Source of the DNA: Kineothrix sp. IPX-CK
GTDB taxonomy: Bacteria > Bacillota > Clostridia > Lachnospirales > Lachnospiraceae
DNA length: 64,000 nt
Assembly: GCF_039134705.1 (NCBI RefSeq)
Contig: NZ_CP146256.1
Coordinates: 496,001 to 560,000 of the forward strand
Direction: 5' to 3'
Part shown: one piece after another, positions 62,058 to 64,000 of the stretch
Layout of the letters: each line of letters begins with the position of its first letter
Numbering within the stretch: the stretch's first letter is position 1
Program-made: the position numbers and the translations under genes
The notes under the pieces: model-generated
Told to the model about the DNA's origin: nothing
Database searches by the model: none
What the model saw: only the letters and a program-made list of their open reading frames with translations

Positions 62058-64000
62058 ATGAAGGTAAGCATAGAAAATAAGGAGAAAGCGGAGCTTTTGT
62101 TAAAGCAGCTCACGCTGGATGAAAAAATAGGAATGATTCACGGAGACGGGCTGTTTCATACAAAAGGAGTAGAACGGCTTGGTATACCGCCGCTTTATAT
62201 GTCCGACGGGCCTATGGGAGTTAGGGCGGAGTGGGAAAATGACGCGTGGATCCCTATAGGACACTCTCAGGATGCCTGCTCTTATTTGCCCAGTAACTCT
62301 GCAATCGCGGCCACCTGGAACAAGGAGCTGGCATATGAATGCGGCAGCGTGTTAGGAGAAGAGGCCAGAGGAAGAGGGAAGGATATCATTCTGGCACCCG
62401 GTATCAACATTAAGAGAAGTCCGTTAAATGGAAGAAACTTTGAATATATGAGTGAGGACCCTTATCTGACCGCGAAGCAGTGCGTAGAAGTGATTAAGGG
62501 AATTCAAGAGCATGACGTGGCAGCTTGCGTGAAACATTTCGCCATGAACAGCCAGGAAACTGAGAGGTTATGGGTAGATGTGGAGGTAGAGGAGAGGGCC
62601 CTCCGCGAAATATACCTTCCGGCTTTTCGTGCGGCAGTGGATGAGGGCAATTCCTATTCCCTGATGGGAGCCTATAATTTGATACGCGGGCAGCACTGCT
62701 GTGAAAGCAAACTGCTTTTGAACGAAATACTGAGGAAAGAATGGGGCTACGAAGGATTGGTGGTTTCTGACTGGGGAGCGGTGCATAAGACGAAGGAAGC
62801 GGCGGAAAGCGGTTTAGATGTGGAGATGTCAGTAACAAGCAATTTCAATGAATATTTTATGGCACAGCCCTTGAAGAAGGCCGTGGAGGACGGAGAGATA
62901 AGCGAGGAGCTTGTGGATGAGAAGATTCGTCATATCCTCTGGCTGATGCTGGAACTTCATATGTTCGATGTGGATAAAAAGGAAGAAAAGACGGTAAAAT
63001 GTGGAAGGAAGAGCGGATGCTATAATACCCCCGGGCATAGAGAAAAGACGTTGGATGCGGCGAGGGAATCCATCATTCTTTTAAAGAATGAGAATAATAT
63101 ACTCCCTCTTAAGAAAGAAAAAATCGATAAACTTCTCCTCATTGGTGTGAATGCAGATCGGATGCACTCAAACGGAGGAGGAAGCGCGGAAATAAAAGCA
63201 CTTTATGAAATCACGCCGTATATGGGATTGGCGAACCAGCTCGGCGGAAACTGCGAGATCAAATATATCGAAGGATATTTTGAGGAAAAGAAAATACAAA
63301 GCGAGGAAAACTGGCAGGAGAGCAGCCTGGAGGCCGACGGCGGAAGAAAACGCACCGGGGATGCAGAAAGTGAAGCTGCTTTGAAGAAAAGAAAAGAACT
63401 GCTCGATGAAGCTGTGAAATATGCAGAGGAATATGAGCACGTTATTTTCGTCGGAGGTCTGAATCACGAATACGATGTGGAAGGACAAGACAGAAGCGAC
63501 ATGAAACTTCCTTATGGACAGGATGCAATGCTGGATGCAGTTCTTTCGGTGAATCCGGATACGATAGTAGTGATGATTGCAGGCTCCCCGATAGAAATGA
63601 GCAGATGGGAGAACAAGGCGAAAGCTATCGTCTTTAGCTTTTATGCAGGAATGGAGGGCGGCAGCGCCCTGGCGGAAGTTCTGCTGGGAGAGGTTAACCC
63701 TTCGGGAAAACTGCCGGAAAGCTTTCCTTATACTTATGAGGACTGCAGCGCTCATAAGATAGGAGACTTTGCGAAGAAGGATTTGCTTCATTATAAAGAA
63801 GGAATGTACGTGGGTTACCGATACTATGAGAAGAATAAGATACCTGTGCAATATTGCTTCGGCCACGGTCTTTCTTATACAGAATTTGTCTATGGCAACA
63901 TGACGGCATGGATGAAGACTGACGGACCGGACTGGCGGGTAGAGGTAAGCTGTGACATTAAGAATGCCGGAAAAAGAAAAGGAAAGGAAATCATACAGCT
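62058..64000 (+). CDS. GH3 family beta-glycosidase (3' end beyond window)
   Basis: The 647 visible codons show the GH3 barrel with RLGIPPLYMSDGPMGVR, CVKHFAMNSQE, the nucleophile Asp238 in LVVSDWGAV, then the alpha/beta sandwich (RESIILLKNENNILPLKK, VVMIAGSPIEM, GKLPESFPYTYED) and the start of the fibronectin-like domain (VEVSCDIKNAGKRKGKEIIQL). It is probably a beta-glucosidase or beta-xylosidase without a signal peptide. AGCAGGAG lies before ATG 62058, 33 bp after the fucosidase gene, so they are likely in one operon. The frame is open to the window edge. Confidence 0.93.
   Translation, partial: MKVSIENKEKAELLLKQLTLDEKIGMIHGDGLFHTKGVERLGIPPLYMSDGPMGVRAEWENDAWIPIGHSQDACSYLPSNSAIAATWNKELAYECGSVLGEEARGRGKDIILAPGINIKRSPLNGRNFEYMSEDPYLTAKQCVEVIKGIQEHDVAACVKHFAMNSQETERLWVDVEVEERALREIYLPAFRAAVDEGNSYSLMGAYNLIRGQHCCESKLLLNEILRKEWGYEGLVVSDWGAVHKTKEAAESGLDVEMSVTSNFNEYFMAQPLKKAVEDGEISEELVDEKIRHILWLMLELHMFDVDKKEEKTVKCGRKSGCYNTPGHREKTLDAARESIILLKNENNILPLKKEKIDKLLLIGVNADRMHSNGGGSAEIKALYEITPYMGLANQLGGNCEIKYIEGYFEEKKIQSEENWQESSLEADGGRKRTGDAESEAALKKRKELLDEAVKYAEEYEHVIFVGGLNHEYDVEGQDRSDMKLPYGQDAMLDAVLSVNPDTIVVMIAGSPIEMSRWENKAKAIVFSFYAGMEGGSALAEVLLGEVNPSGKLPESFPYTYEDCSAHKIGDFAKKDLLHYKEGMYVGYRYYEKNKIPVQYCFGHGLSYTEFVYGNMTAWMKTDGPDWRVEVSCDIKNAGKRKGKEIIQ

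Noticed and set aside
1..64000. CRISPR array, tRNA or rRNA gene.
   Set aside because: No series of regularly spaced direct repeats and no tRNA or rRNA sequence was found on either strand by reading.

Overview
The window looks like a chromosomal segment of a spore-forming, anaerobic Firmicute, most likely a member of the Lachnospiraceae or a close clostridial relative. The evidence is a SpoIIID gene with a sigma-E-type promoter, strong AGGAGG ribosome binding sites, use of TTG and GTG starts, YesM/YesN-regulated sugar uptake genes, and IS66, IS21 and IS256 family elements. Species cannot be named from the sequence alone.

Region 1 (1-7735) is ordinary core genome: dgt, an HD-domain hydrolase, a DnaQ-like exonuclease with a zinc ribbon, a zinc-ribbon membrane protein, spoIIID, a MATE exporter and guaA. 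Large imperfect palindromes sit at 1-330 and 5950-6055.

Region 2 (7719-30619) is an AT-rich genomic island. It lies between two copies of a 21-bp direct repeat (7719-7739 and 30599-30619). The left copy is the 3' arm of the guaA terminator, so the island appears to have integrated there. Paired GGTACT motifs lie inside both ends, but no integrase is present. The cargo is defensive: a Fic protein behind a strong palindromic promoter, a type I restriction system (hsdM, hsdS, hsdR), three genes between hsdS and hsdR (an unknown, a TIR-like nucleotide-binding protein and an unknown partner), an AAA_13-type ATPase of the PrrC/RloC style, and a retron-like unit. That unit is a structured 154-nt RNA closed by a 9-bp stem, followed by a reverse transcriptase fused to an N-terminal nucleoside-deoxyribosyltransferase/TIR-like domain. 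It is the most interesting object in the window.

The right end of the island carries a triple nest of insertion sequences: an IS21 element inside tnpC of an IS66 element, which lies inside an IS256-type element, which itself split a transcription terminator. Terminal repeats can be read for all three. Target duplications are exact for IS21 (6 bp) and IS256 (8 bp) and imperfect for IS66.

Region 3 (30695-46602) is regulatory and transport core: a transglutaminase-like protein, AraC and MerR/TipA-type regulators, an SDR dehydrogenase, an XRE-TPR regulator with an MFS transporter, a two-component system with a MacB/FtsX-type ABC transporter (probably envelope or peptide stress), a TetR/CPBP-protease pair, another AraC regulator and a chemotaxis receptor.

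Region 4 (46622-64000) is a glycan-utilisation locus: a decayed GH31 alpha-xylosidase-like remnant, a YesM-type histidine kinase, two ABC sugar permeases, a lipoprotein binding protein, YesL, a YesN-type response regulator on the opposite strand, a second binding lipoprotein, GH42 beta-galactosidase, GH29 alpha-L-fucosidase and a GH3 glycosidase cut off by the window end. The enzyme set suggests a fucose- and galactose-bearing beta-glucan or xylosyl-glucan substrate. A 286-bp MITE-like palindrome with a 7-bp target duplication separates the kinase gene from the permease gene.
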